The notes below the pieces were generated by a model. It searched no databases. It was not told the origin of the DNA and was given only the letters and a program-made list of their open reading frames with translations. From Nostoc paludosum FACHB-159 (lineage in GTDB: Bacteria; Cyanobacteriota; Cyanobacteriia; Cyanobacteriales; Nostocaceae), in the NCBI RefSeq assembly GCF_014698835.1, contig NZ_JACJTU010000002.1, positions 62,001 to 126,000 of the forward strand: a stretch of DNA of 64,000 bases. Direction: 5' to 3'. The translations under genes were made by a program, and so were the position numbers. Positions 56,118 to 64,000 of this stretch are shown piece after piece (position 1 is the first letter of the stretch; each line of letters begins with the position of its first letter).

Positions 56118-59100
56118 ATGGAGTTTAATAATTATTATAAAGTTGGTGGGAGTTTAAATGCTAATCATCGCACTTATGTAGTCAGAAAGGCGGATGCACA
56201 AATATTTGAATTGCTGAAGGCTGGGGAATATTGTTTTGTGTTTAACTCGCGTCAGATGGGTAAATCTAGTTTGCGAGTTCAAGCAATCAAAAAACTGAAG
56301 ACGATAGGGATTAAATGTGCTTCTATTGATTTAACGATTCTTGGTAGTCATAGTAACCCGGAAAAATGGTATAAAGGTTTTGCGAATCAGCTGTTATCTA
56401 GTTTTGAAATAGATGATATAGATTTTAATAGCTGGTGGTTAGAGCATGACTCTTGGACAGAGATACAGAAATTAAACTTACTTTTAGAGTCATTGCTATT
56501 AAATAAATTTAATTCTCACATTATCATTTTTATCGATGAAATTGATACTTTAATTAAAAGTAAATTCAAAGATGATTTTTTTGCTTTAATTCGCGCTTGC
56601 TATAATCTCCGCGCTGAATATCCAAAATATGAGCGTTTAACTTTTTGTTTGCTGGGAGTAGCGACACCAGGAGATTTGATTCAAGAAAGAGAACGCACGC
56701 CGTTTAATATTGGTAGTTCTATAGAATTAACTGGCTTTAGTTTTGCAGAAGCTAAAGATGCATTGATTCCAGGGTTAGCGGATAAGGTAGAGCATCCAGA
56801 AGCGGTGTTACAAGATATATTAAAGTGGAGTGCTGGACAACCATTTTTAACTCAAAAGTTATGCAGTTTAATTGTACAAGAAACAGAAAGTAGTTATCTC
56901 GATGTTGATGAATTAGTGCAAAATTATATCATCGAAAATTGGGAAGCTCAAGATGAACCAGAGCATTTAAGAACAATCCGCGATCGCTTACTACAAAATG
57001 AGCAAAAAGCTGGCAGATTACTCGGATTATATCAGCAAGTTTTACGCTCAAGCAAGGGTGTTTTGATAGATAGCAGCCCAGAACAAACAGAATTAAGGCT
57101 ATCAGGTTTAGTAGTCAAGCAAGACGGTTATTTAAAAGTATATAATCCGATTTACGAAGCAATTTTTAATCAAACCTGGCTCAGAGAACAATTAGATAAA
57201 CTCCGTCCTTATAGCCAAGCAATTAATAACTGGTTGAATTCCCAACAAGATTCATCCTGGCTATTACGAGGGAAAGCTTTGGACGAAGCTTTAGTATGGG
57301 CAATTGGCAAAAGTTTAAGTAATTTAGATTATGAGTTTTTACAAGAAAGTCAAAAAGTTGCTACAGAATTTCAAATTGAAGTTAACCAACAATTAGCCCA
57401 AGCTAGTCAAATCGCTAAACAAAAATTAGCTCAAGCGAATAAAAAAGCAAAATATATAGTTTGGATTGGCGGAACTATCGCAATTCTGATGATTTTTATA
57501 AGTGTGGTTGTAGGGCAAAATCAATTACACACCGCCAAGGAAGGCACAACACTTACACAAATTAGCTATAATGCTACACAACAATTTCAGTCTAAACAAC
57601 TGGACGCTTTACTTTTAGCTATGCAGGCTGGAAAAGATTTAAAACAACTGGTAAAAAATCAGTTGTCTGTGGGAGAATATCAAACAATAGCTCCTTTGTC
57701 TGCTTTAATGAATATTCTCACAAATATTCATGAATATAATCAATTTGAGAGCGGTCAAACAATACTCAATAATCTAACTTTCAGTCCTGATGGTAAAATA
57801 ATTGCTTCTGGTAGCGATGATGGAACTATTAAACTATGGCATGATAATGGAACTGCGATCGCTACTATTTCTGAACATAAAAATAAGATAAAAAGTATTA
57901 GTTTTACTTCCGACGGCAAAATCATTGCTTCGGCTAGCCAAGACGGAACTATTAAACTTTGGCAGCAAAATGGTAATTTGATTAAAACCCTCTCGGAATA
58001 TCAGAGTTTGACAGTTGGTGCTAAATTTAGTTCTGATAATACTCTTGTCTCTGTCAGCAAAGATGGTACTGTAAAATTTTGGCAGCTAGATGTTAATCAA
58101 ATTAAAACTATCTCACTCAAAAGTAATAAAATTACAAGCTTTAATATCAATCACAATGGTAAAATTCTTGCTGTTGGTAATGAAGAAGGAAATATTGAAA
58201 TTTGGAAAACCGACGGTACTTTGATTACAACCATCCCTGGACATACAGGTTGGGTGACAAGCATTAGTTTTAGTGCAGATGGAGAAAATATTGCTTCTGG
58301 TAGCGATGACCAAACTATTAAACTTTGGCAAAAAGATGGTACTTTAATTAAAACTTTTGAAGGGCATACAGGTAGAATAAATACTGTTAGTTTCAGCCGA
58401 GATGGTAAAATAATCGCCTCTGGTAGTAGTGACCAAACTGTAAAAATCTGGCGACTCGATGGTACTTTAATTAATACTTTAGTTGGACATGGTGATTCAG
58501 TAGCTAGTGTGGCTTGGAACCCAGATAGCAAAATTATTGCTTCTGGTAGTGAGGACGGAATTGTGAAACTCTGGAAGCTAAACGCAGATATGATGACTAC
58601 ATTAACTGGGCATCAACGCGGGATAACCACCCTGAATTTGAGCCGAGATGGTAAAATAATTGCTTCTGGCGGTGACGATGGTACTGTGAAACTATGGCAG
58701 CAAAATGGAAATTTAATTGCTAATTTGAGAGGGCATAAAGGTTGGGTAAATAATATCAGTTTTAGCCCCAAAAGTAATACTATTGCCGTTGGTACTGATA
58801 AAGGAATTGCTAAACTTTGGCAGCAGAATGAAACTTTAATTCATACTTTAACCGGGCATGAAATTGGAATCGCAAGTGTTAGTTTTAGCCCAAACCTCGA
58901 AATAATTGCTTTTGGTACTGACCAAGGAACTATTAAACTCTGGAAGTGGGACGGAACTTTAATTAAAATTCTCAATGGTCATAAAAATTGGGTAACAAGT
59001 GTCAGTTTTAGCCACGACGGTAAAATTATTGCTTCTGGTGGCGATGATGGAATTATTAAATTTTGGCAATTAGATGGAACTTTAATTACTACCTTGACTG

Positions 59101-59540
59101 GACATAGAAAGGATATTAATAGTATTAATTTTAGTCCTGACAACAAAATTATAGCTTCGGCAAGTAGGGATCAAGCTATCAAACTTTGGCAGTTAGATGG
59201 GACTTTAATTACTACCATGACTGGACATAGTGGTTCAGTAAATAGCGTCAGTTTCAGCCCCGATGGCGAAATAATAGCTTCAGGAAGTACAGACCAAACT
59301 ATCAAACTTTGGAAGAAAGATGGAATTCCCATTACTACATTAATTGGACATCAAGGTTCAGTAAACAACGTCAGCTTCAGCCCTGATGGAAAATTTATTG
59401 CCTCTGCTAGTAAAGATGGTAAAGTAATTTTGTGGAGTTTGGAATTAGATGATTTACTAGCACGAGGATGTCGATGGCTTCAAGACTATTTTCTCAGTCA
59501 TCCAGATGATTACAAAAGTTTGAGGCAGTATTGTAAGTAA
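56118..59540 (+). CDS. AAA-like ATPase with transmembrane helix and C-terminal WD40 propeller repeats
   Basis: 1,140 residues. It starts with the [17 protein letters not shown] motif, P-loop [14 protein letters not shown] (~45-58) and Walker [24 protein letters not shown] marks the helical lid. A coiled region (~415-440) precedes one transmembrane helix ([20 protein letters not shown], ~447-466). Residues ~540-1115 hold about 14 WD40 repeats ([21 protein letters not shown]), enough for two propellers, probably outside the membrane from the ATPase. Such proteins are thought to be STAND-type signal transducers, with WD40 sensing and ATPase switching. Last gene of its unit. Confidence 0.88.
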   Translation: MEFNNYYKVGGSLNANHRTYVVRKADAQIFELLKAGEYCFVFNSRQMGKSSLRVQAIKKLKTIGIKCASIDLTILGSHSNPEKWYKGFANQLLSSFEIDDIDFNSWWLEHDSWTEIQKLNLLLESLLLNKFNSHIIIFIDEIDTLIKSKFKDDFFALIRACYNLRAEYPKYERLTFCLLGVATPGDLIQERERTPFNIGSSIELTGFSFAEAKDALIPGLADKVEHPEAVLQDILKWSAGQPFLTQKLCSLIVQETESSYLDVDELVQNYIIENWEAQDEPEHLRTIRDRLLQNEQKAGRLLGLYQQVLRSSKGVLIDSSPEQTELRLSGLVVKQDGYLKVYNPIYEAIFNQTWLREQLDKLRPYSQAINNWLNSQQDSSWLLRGKALDEALVWAIGKSLSNLDYEFLQESQKVATEFQIEVNQQLAQASQIAKQKLAQANKKAKYIVWIGGTIAILMIFISVVVGQNQLHTAKEGTTLTQISYNATQQFQSKQLDALLLAMQAGKDLKQLVKNQLSVGEYQTIAPLSALMNILTNIHEYNQFESGQTILNNLTFSPDGKIIASGSDDGTIKLWHDNGTAIATISEHKNKIKSISFTSDGKIIASASQDGTIKLWQQNGNLIKTLSEYQSLTVGAKFSSDNTLVSVSKDGTVKFWQLDVNQIKTISLKSNKITSFNINHNGKILAVGNEEGNIEIWKTDGTLITTIPGHTGWVTSISFSADGENIASGSDDQTIKLWQKDGTLIKTFEGHTGRINTVSFSRDGKIIASGSSDQTVKIWRLDGTLINTLVGHGDSVASVAWNPDSKIIASGSEDGIVKLWKLNADMMTTLTGHQRGITTLNLSRDGKIIASGGDDGTVKLWQQNGNLIANLRGHKGWVNNISFSPKSNTIAVGTDKGIAKLWQQNETLIHTLTGHEIGIASVSFSPNLEIIAFGTDQGTIKLWKWDGTLIKILNGHKNWVTSVSFSHDGKIIASGGDDGIIKFWQLDGTLITTLTGHRKDINSINFSPDNKIIASASRDQAIKLWQLDGTLITTMTGHSGSVNSVSFSPDGEIIASGSTDQTIKLWKKDGIPITTLIGHQGSVNNVSFSPDGKFIASASKDGKVILWSLELDDLLARGCRWLQDYFLSHPDDYKSLRQYCK

Positions 59541-59667
59541 ACGATAGAATTCAGAACTCAGGGATTAAAAGCATTCTTGTGTAGCAAAAGCCTCAAAGAT
59601 TTGCCAACATTATCTCAGTCTGGTCAAGCTTTTAGCGATCGCCATACATCACAATTCTACAATTCAC

Positions 59668-60084
59668 CTACTCAAAAACATAATTTTGAGCCACTTTCCA
59701 ATAGCGGGAAAACCGTTTCAAATCAATATAGCCATCATAATCAAAGAATGGCTCTACCTCTAACACTTCCAATTTTATGGAACGTTCAATTTGATTGCAG
59801 ATATCATCAAACCGGGGACTCGGACTATCTACTGTCACCACTAAGTCTGCTTTTTGTTCTTGAGCAAAAGCCACAATTTCTTGTACAACATCACCACGGC
59901 GAATGACAACAGGTAACTCTAGCAAACATTCGTAAATAAACGTCAAGCGTTTAAGACTAAGCTGCCATTCCTCAATTAAAGCCTCGTCCCAAACCCAAAT
60001 AGCAGGAGCATCAGGGTATTCTTGTAGCGCGGGATTATATGGACTCAGACAGTCTCCATGTACCCAAATAATTGGTTTAGTCAT
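59668..60084 (-). CDS. Photolyase N-domain-like protein (stand-alone)
   Basis: 138 residues. The text matches the antenna-binding alpha/beta domain of photolyases/cryptochromes: PIIWVHGDCLSPYNPALQEY, IWVWDEALIEEWQLSLKRLT, ECLLELPVVIRRGDVVQEIV and the ending DLKRFSRYWKVAQNYVF. The FAD-binding catalytic domain is absent, so this is not a photolyase by itself. It is either a stand-alone small family or a truncated gene. The clean start and stop favour a stand-alone protein. Confidence 0.65.
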   Translation of the reverse strand: MTKPIIWVHGDCLSPYNPALQEYPDAPAIWVWDEALIEEWQLSLKRLTFIYECLLELPVVIRRGDVVQEIVAFAQEQKADLVVTVDSPSPRFDDICNQIERSIKLEVLEVEPFFDYDGYIDLKRFSRYWKVAQNYVFE

Positions 60085-60423
60085 TAGTTATTAGTGAATA
60101 AGGGATTTCTAATAAATAAATTATCCAATATTGTGGGGCGGGCAAGATGCCATCGGTGTCAACTTAAGCTCAAGCTCTTGCCCCACAATCGTTTTACCCC
60201 ACCCCCAACCCCTCCCCTTGGCAAGGGGAGGGGAGGTTTTGGCTTTAGACAAAACCGGGGTGGGGTAACGGGGATCGAACTCGTAAATGAGTGAATTCAA
60301 AACTACCTCATGACAAAGGTTTCACGTTAAGTTGACACTAATGGCAAGATGCCCACCCCACAAGAAATAATTGGATATTTGTTATTTGGAAGCCTCTAAA
60401 CAAAAGACAAATGACAAAAAATA
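60085..60423. other. Intergenic region with palindromic repeats
   Basis: Holds GGGGCGGGCAAGATGCC sequence (about 60132-60150) with an inverted GGCAAGATGCCCACCCC copy (about 60341-60361), around the nested inverted repeat at 60196-60266. No gene was seen. Confidence 0.5.
60196..60266. repeat. Nested inverted repeat (ACCCCACCCC/GGGGTGGGGT)
   Basis: Outer arms 60196-60205 and 60257-60266; inner arms CCCCTCCCCTT (60209-60219) and AAGGGGAGGGG (60223-60233), all exact. The short loop GGC makes the inner hairpin very stable. A dispersed repeat of this kind is common in cyanobacteria; it lies between two minus-strand genes. Confidence 0.75.
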
Positions 60424-60759
60424 TCACGCATTATTGGAAAAACTAGGGGTGTTACTGTAGCGTCTGTGAAAAATAATTGCTGCCAAATTAGTTAGCAAAC
60501 AGGCGATCGCTAAAGACATCAAGATAAAAGTAGGAGGCATCACCACGCCAATTATAAACCAAGTATATACGTGCAAGATCATCACAGAAGCAAAAAAGCT
60601 GGCAATTGCCGCAGACTGCCAGATTTGATGTGATGGGCGACGTAGTGCCGTCAGAACCATTGTCAAAATTGTCACCAACAAATTTGCTGGTACAAGAAAT
60701 GTACAAATGCTGACGCAGTTGGCGCGAGATAACTCAGCTAGGGTGTTGAAATCGAACAT
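60424..60759 (-). CDS. Small polytopic membrane protein, function unknown
   Basis: 111 residues from ATG 60759. Three or four hydrophobic segments (VSICTFLVPANLLVTILTMV, IWQSAAIASFFASVMILHVY, TWFIIGVVMPPTFILMSLAI). I do not recognise a named family. It stands alone between the repeat region and the fasciclin gene. Confidence 0.6.
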   Translation of the reverse strand: MFDFNTLAELSRANCVSICTFLVPANLLVTILTMVLTALRRPSHQIWQSAAIASFFASVMILHVYTWFIIGVVMPPTFILMSLAIACLLTNLAAIIFHRRYSNTPSFSNNA

Positions 60760-60940
60760 CAAGATCCTGGGGATAATGTTAGAAACCTATAATTTAATGT
60801 AACTTATTTCTATATATTGAAATCTACCTTAGCATAGGTCGAGAGTAAGTAAATTGAAATTTTAACATTATTTAAATAATTTAATTAAGTTCTTATAGTA
60901 ACAATAGTTAATGCTAATGAATGCTAAAAATTTTGCATAA

Positions 60941-60965
60941 TTAGGGTGGGAAACGCCCACCCTAA
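60941..60965 (-). terminator. Hairpin directly after the fasciclin gene
   Basis: TTAGGGTGGG and CCCACCCTAA form a perfect 10-bp stem around a 5-base loop, six bases past the fasciclin stop. Likely a terminator of that gene, although the T-run is short. Confidence 0.6.
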
Positions 60966-60970
60966 CTAAA

Positions 60971-61372
60971 TTAACCGGGCAAAATCACTGTATCGATAAC
61001 GTGAATTACACCATTATCAGCTTCGATATTTGCTGCCAAAACTGTGGCATTTTTAACTTCAAAACCATCAGAAGAACTAATTTTAATCGGTGAACCTTCG
61101 ACAGAATTCACCGTCCCAAGTTGTGCCAAATCTGTCTCAAAGAGCTTTCCAGAAACGACATGATATTTTAAAATCCGCGTTAGCTGCGGAATATTTTGTA
61201 ACAGAGTTTGAATGGTTCCGGGTGGTAACTTAGCAAAAGCATCGTCATTGGGAGCAAAGACAGTAAAAGGGCCGGGACTTTTTAATGTTTCTACTAAACC
61301 AGCAGCTTGTACAGCCGCTACTAGTGTTTTGAAAGACTCAGCATTAACAGCAATATCAACAATATCAGCCAT
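60971..61372 (-). CDS. Fasciclin-domain protein
   Basis: 133 residues forming one fasciclin (FAS1) domain: [55 protein letters not shown] and the ending [14 protein letters not shown]. These are the H1 (TVFAPND) and H2 (VIHVID) motifs. There is no signal peptide. Short FAS1 proteins of this size are common in cyanobacteria, where roles in adhesion and stress have been suggested; the function here is not shown. Confidence 0.93.
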   Translation of the reverse strand: MADIVDIAVNAESFKTLVAAVQAAGLVETLKSPGPFTVFAPNDDAFAKLPPGTIQTLLQNIPQLTRILKYHVVSGKLFETDLAQLGTVNSVEGSPIKISSSDGFEVKNATVLAANIEADNGVIHVIDTVILPG

Positions 61373-61711
61373 ATTTGGTACCTAAATCTCTGCAAATGAT
61401 TTTAAAGGATAATAAACATATTTTAAGTTTTATGTTTCAAATGCAGGCCAATGAGGTGAGGGCCTATGTTGAATACAAGCAGACTCATGTTTTTTCCAAT
61501 TACCTAGCAAAATCAGTAACATCTTGTTGGATGCCTTGCCTGCACTACTCTAAACAGGGCTTTGTGCATCCTTGAGCCAAGGCGATCGCCTAGCTTACCT
61601 GAATCATTATTTTACACCACATCTGTTAGCCTGACTCAACAATGGGGAAAGATGTAAATAAGAAATTCTCAGCCCTCTTGTAGAGGATAATTTTATCAAT
61701 TTTTTTCTTAT

Positions 61712-62533
61712 ATGAATAAAAAGCAATTACTAAAGATAATAATCGGGGATTTAACCTGGCAGAGATTGATGAAATCTCTAATTTCTATTTATGTATTTTT
61801 TGGTGTCTATGTCTATTTCAGAGCAGACAGCATGATTTTTCTTCCCCAACCCTCTAGTTATCAAGATAATCAAGAAATTTTCAAATTAACAACTATTGAT
61901 AACACAAAAATTTCTGCTAGATATTTGTACAACCCTAAAGCTGATTATACTATTCTTTATGCTCATGGGAATGCAGAAGATTTAGGTAATATTAAACAAA
62001 CTCTAGAGCAATTATACGCTTGGGGTTTTAGCGTTTTGTCTTATGATTATCGCGGCTATGGTACAAGTGAAGGTGTCCCCACAGAAAAGAATGCTTATCA
62101 GGATATTGATAGCGCTTATAACTATTTGACAAAAGACTTAAAAATATCACCCCAAAAAATTATAGTGTGGGGACGTTCTGTTGGGGGTGGTTCTGCTGTC
62201 AATTTAGCAGCCCACAGACCAGTAGCAGGTTTAATCATTGAAAGTACTTTTATTTCAGCATTTCAAGTAATAGTACCATTTCGGATTTTACCTTTTGATA
62301 AATTTTCTAATATTGACAAAATTAAAAATATTAACTGTCCCGTATTAGTAGTACATGGCAAAGCAGATGAAATTATTCCTTTTGCTCATGGAGAAAAATT
62401 GTTTGCTGCCGCATCATCACCAAAACTGTCTTTCTGGGTTGAGCAGGCTAGTCATAATGATTTATTATGGGAAGCTGGAGACAAATATCAAACAACTTTA
62501 AATAAATTTCTTAAGATCTTGAATAAGAATTGA
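61712..62533 (+). CDS. Membrane-anchored alpha/beta hydrolase (ABHD/YqkD-like)
   Basis: 273 residues. An N-terminal hydrophobic helix (RLMKSLISIYVFFGVYVYF, ~20-38) anchors or exports it. The catalytic part has YAHGNAEDLGN (oxyanion region), SYDYRGYGTSEG, nucleophile elbow GRSVGGGSA, acid in HGKADEIIPF and His in ASHNDLLW: a complete triad. It resembles serine hydrolases of the Bem46/ABHD type. Substrate unknown. Confidence 0.82.
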   Translation: MNKKQLLKIIIGDLTWQRLMKSLISIYVFFGVYVYFRADSMIFLPQPSSYQDNQEIFKLTTIDNTKISARYLYNPKADYTILYAHGNAEDLGNIKQTLEQLYAWGFSVLSYDYRGYGTSEGVPTEKNAYQDIDSAYNYLTKDLKISPQKIIVWGRSVGGGSAVNLAAHRPVAGLIIESTFISAFQVIVPFRILPFDKFSNIDKIKNINCPVLVVHGKADEIIPFAHGEKLFAAASSPKLSFWVEQASHNDLLWEAGDKYQTTLNKFLKILNKN

Positions 62534-62962
62534 GAACCCCAAATTTAGAATTCAGCAATCTATTACTTGGCAAAAAACTGCTAAAATTAAACAGAGTTAT
62601 ATTTACTATTGCCTATTGCCTATTGCCTATTGCCTATAAAATGATAAATCTTCAACCCAATATGATATTACACACTTCTGAAAGTATGTACTGATACTTA
62701 AGCATGTATATATATTCGTAATAACCATACAGATGACTGAGACTGGTCTAAAGGTGTAGAAATGGAATGAATTTTGAGTGATGGCGAGTAACGTTATCTT
62801 GAACTAGGCGAACACAGAGTGAAGACCTGTTTTCAAGGTAATAATTCAGCACTCAAAAGCGGCCGCTGCGTTGGAAAGGTTTCCAAGGTAGTCCTTTGGG
62901 TGGTCAATACCCGAATTTCCTAGCAAGATCGAATACAATAGCCACCTAATAGACAGGTCGCA
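62534..62962. other. Intergenic region with TTGCCTA heptamer repeats
   Basis: Four TTGCCTA units at about 62609-62637. The stretch 62745-62950 is less AT-rich than its surroundings and has short hairpin-like parts (GGAAAGGTTTCC at 62873-62884), but I cannot identify it as a gene or RNA. Confidence 0.45.
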
Positions 62963-63322
62963 ATGCAAATTCTTAAAGTACTAACTAGAGTCTATCTTAG
63001 CCCCATAGACTTGGATGAGGCGATCGCTTTCTATGAAAACCTCTTTACAGAAAAATGCTGGTTGTGGTTTCAATATTCCGAAACCGAGTTGGAACTGGCT
63101 GGCGTTGGTTCTATTCTTTTAATTGCCGGTTCAGCCGAAACACTCTCTCCCTTCAAAAGTACACACGCAACATTTCTTGTTGACTCACTCAATGATTTTC
63201 GAGAAGCGCTGACTCAGCAAGGTGCAATAATTCTGACCGAACCTAACAAAGTCCCCACTGGAATTAATATGCGAGCTATGCATCCTGATGGAACAATTAT
63301 TGAGTATGTTGAGTTCGTTTGA
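62963..63322 (+). CDS. VOC-fold (glyoxalase/bleomycin-resistance-like) protein
   Basis: 119 residues with the beta-alpha-beta-beta-beta pattern of VOC proteins: RVYLSPIDLDEAIAFYENLF, LELAGVGSILLIAG, HATFLVDSLNDFREALTQQG and MHPDGTIIEYVEF. The final Glu (IEYVEF) is in the usual metal-ligand position. The family covers lyases, dioxygenases and antibiotic-binding proteins; I cannot tell which. Confidence 0.8.
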   Translation: MQILKVLTRVYLSPIDLDEAIAFYENLFTEKCWLWFQYSETELELAGVGSILLIAGSAETLSPFKSTHATFLVDSLNDFREALTQQGAIILTEPNKVPTGINMRAMHPDGTIIEYVEFV

Positions 63323-63591
63323 TTAATTTTTAGCCCAATTAGTGGTGCGCTTAAATCTGCTGCTTGATTCTTGAAAGAGTCTATGATAATATCCGTGCAA
63401 ATACAAAATACTGCAATCCTATCGACTTACCGTAAATAAAAGCCGAACTGGATTATCCGACATTTGCAAAGCTGCTTAATTGAATTAAACGGCTACAAAT
63501 TTCATATAATTTTTCAGCCAATTGTCATTAGTACAAAGGGCAAATATTTAGTGCTGAAAAAACAAAAACATTCAACACTTCCTAGTGCATT
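63323..63591. other. Spacer upstream of the ssuA-like gene
   Basis: About 270 bp of AT-rich sequence with no coding frame, riboswitch or strong hairpin that I recognise. Confidence 0.35.
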
Positions 63592-64000
63592 ATGGTAGAA
63601 ATATCCAGCAAATCTCGTTTCAAGCAATTTAATTACTTTCTACTATTCTTAGTAGGTGGAGTATTCACATTATCGACAAGTTTAGTTAGTTGTAAAGCGC
63701 CAAATACATCAGAGCAAGCTGCTAACGCTTCTAATAGCACCAAGACTAGCACTAAGACAAAAGTCCTCCAGATGGGCTATATGACGGCCGGAGATCTACT
63801 GAAGATTAAAGGAGTATTAGAAAAACGTTTAGCTCCGCTGGGGATTAAAGTTGAATGGTCAAAATTTGCTGCTGGGCCGCAACTTCTAGAAGCAATGAAT
63901 GTGGGAAGCGTAGATTTTGGTTTTGTGGGTGAAACTCCGCCTATTTTTGCTCAAGCTTCTGGCGTACCTTTCGTTTATGTTGCTAGCAGCAAACCTGGAA
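63592..64000 (+). CDS. ssuA: Aliphatic sulfonate-type ABC transporter substrate-binding lipoprotein, 5' part
   Basis: 136 residues are visible; the gene runs off the window. A signal peptide with lipobox (STSLVSC) is followed by a Ser/Thr/Asn-rich linker. The mature start reads KVLQMGYMTAGDLLKIKGVL, EKRLAPLGIKVEWSKFAAGP and QLLEAMNVGSVDFGFVGETP, then PIFAQASGVPFVYVA. This is the SsuA/TauA pattern, with VGETPP close to the sulfonate pocket. It would bind sulfonates outside the membrane; nitrate- or taurine-type ligands are alternatives until the rest is seen. Confidence 0.82.
   Translation, partial: MVEISSKSRFKQFNYFLLFLVGGVFTLSTSLVSCKAPNTSEQAANASNSTKTSTKTKVLQMGYMTAGDLLKIKGVLEKRLAPLGIKVEWSKFAAGPQLLEAMNVGSVDFGFVGETPPIFAQASGVPFVYVASSKPG

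Noticed and set aside
59577..59906. 109-codon plus-strand frame over the photolyase-like gene
   Set aside because: Overlaps the minus-strand gene with clear photolyase N-domain likeness; the plus frame has no family features.
62745..62950. Less AT-rich stretch that might be a structured RNA
   Set aside because: Only short hairpins are visible and no known RNA motif. A covariance-model search would be needed before calling it.
1..64000. CRISPR arrays, tRNA or rRNA genes, intact insertion sequences
   Set aside because: The tandem repeats seen are contiguous 7-mers or 43-mers without unique spacers. No tRNA arm consensus or transposase DDE frame was found by eye.

Overview
The window looks like chromosome from a heterocyst-forming type (Nostocales) cyanobacterium. 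The base composition is moderately AT-rich. GCGATCGC (HIP1) octamers occur throughout. Intergenic spaces carry short tandem heptamer repeats (GCCTGTT, CCCAATG and AGTTAAG types) and small inverted-repeat elements. Several genes are characteristic of the group: a fused panC/cmk, a PrcA-type calcium-dependent protease, a COP23-domain protein, a membrane-anchored Mn-type superoxide dismutase beside a separate soluble Fe-type enzyme, and WD40-bearing STAND ATPases. No rRNA gene, tRNA gene, CRISPR array or intact insertion sequence was recognised.

Layout. 1-9.6 kb: the tail of an M48-like membrane peptidase, a MobA-like nucleotidyltransferase, an APC permease, an alpha/beta hydrolase, thiC under a TPP riboswitch, and a CPT-like kinase. 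9.7-20.4 kb is rich in peptidases and possible peptidase regulators. It holds prcA with a divergent gene that resembles the PrcA propeptide, then Mn-SOD, an Asp/Asn beta-hydroxylase, an amidohydrolase, a frameshifted cupin gene, and an emfourin-type inhibitor beside an M4 (protealysin-like) metallopeptidase. 21-33.7 kb is mostly housekeeping: glutaminase, RlpA, PanC/Cmk, Fe-SOD, a GNAT gene with an in-frame stop, a di-haem peroxidase, purM and a PHP protein. 33.8-41.1 kb: a B12-binding radical SAM protein, an NB-ARC gene and a WD40 gene that look like one STAND gene split at an A10 tract, and three small proteins. 41.2-44.3 kb: cobG-cobH-cobI, with a cobalamin riboswitch in front of cobG. 45.3-59.5 kb: a secreted trypsin-like protease with a PPC-like domain, two tandem double-trypsin/TPR proteins, a secreted COP23 protein and, divergently, an HTH-AAA ATPase followed by an AAA-WD40 ATPase. 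59.7-64 kb: a photolyase-related protein, a fasciclin protein, a hydrolase, a VOC protein and the start of an SsuA-like substrate-binding lipoprotein.

The best candidates for something little described are: (a) the 45.3-59.5 kb block pairing secreted double-protease/TPR proteins with STAND-type ATPases, which may be a conflict or surveillance system; (b) the stand-alone PrcA-propeptide-like protein, which may be a protease inhibitor; and (c) the A10 tract that separates the NB-ARC and WD40 halves and could allow slippage or phase variation. Several genes are decayed: DUF433, a YvlD/holin-like fragment, the cupin and GNAT. All functional calls come from reading the sequence; no database search was run.
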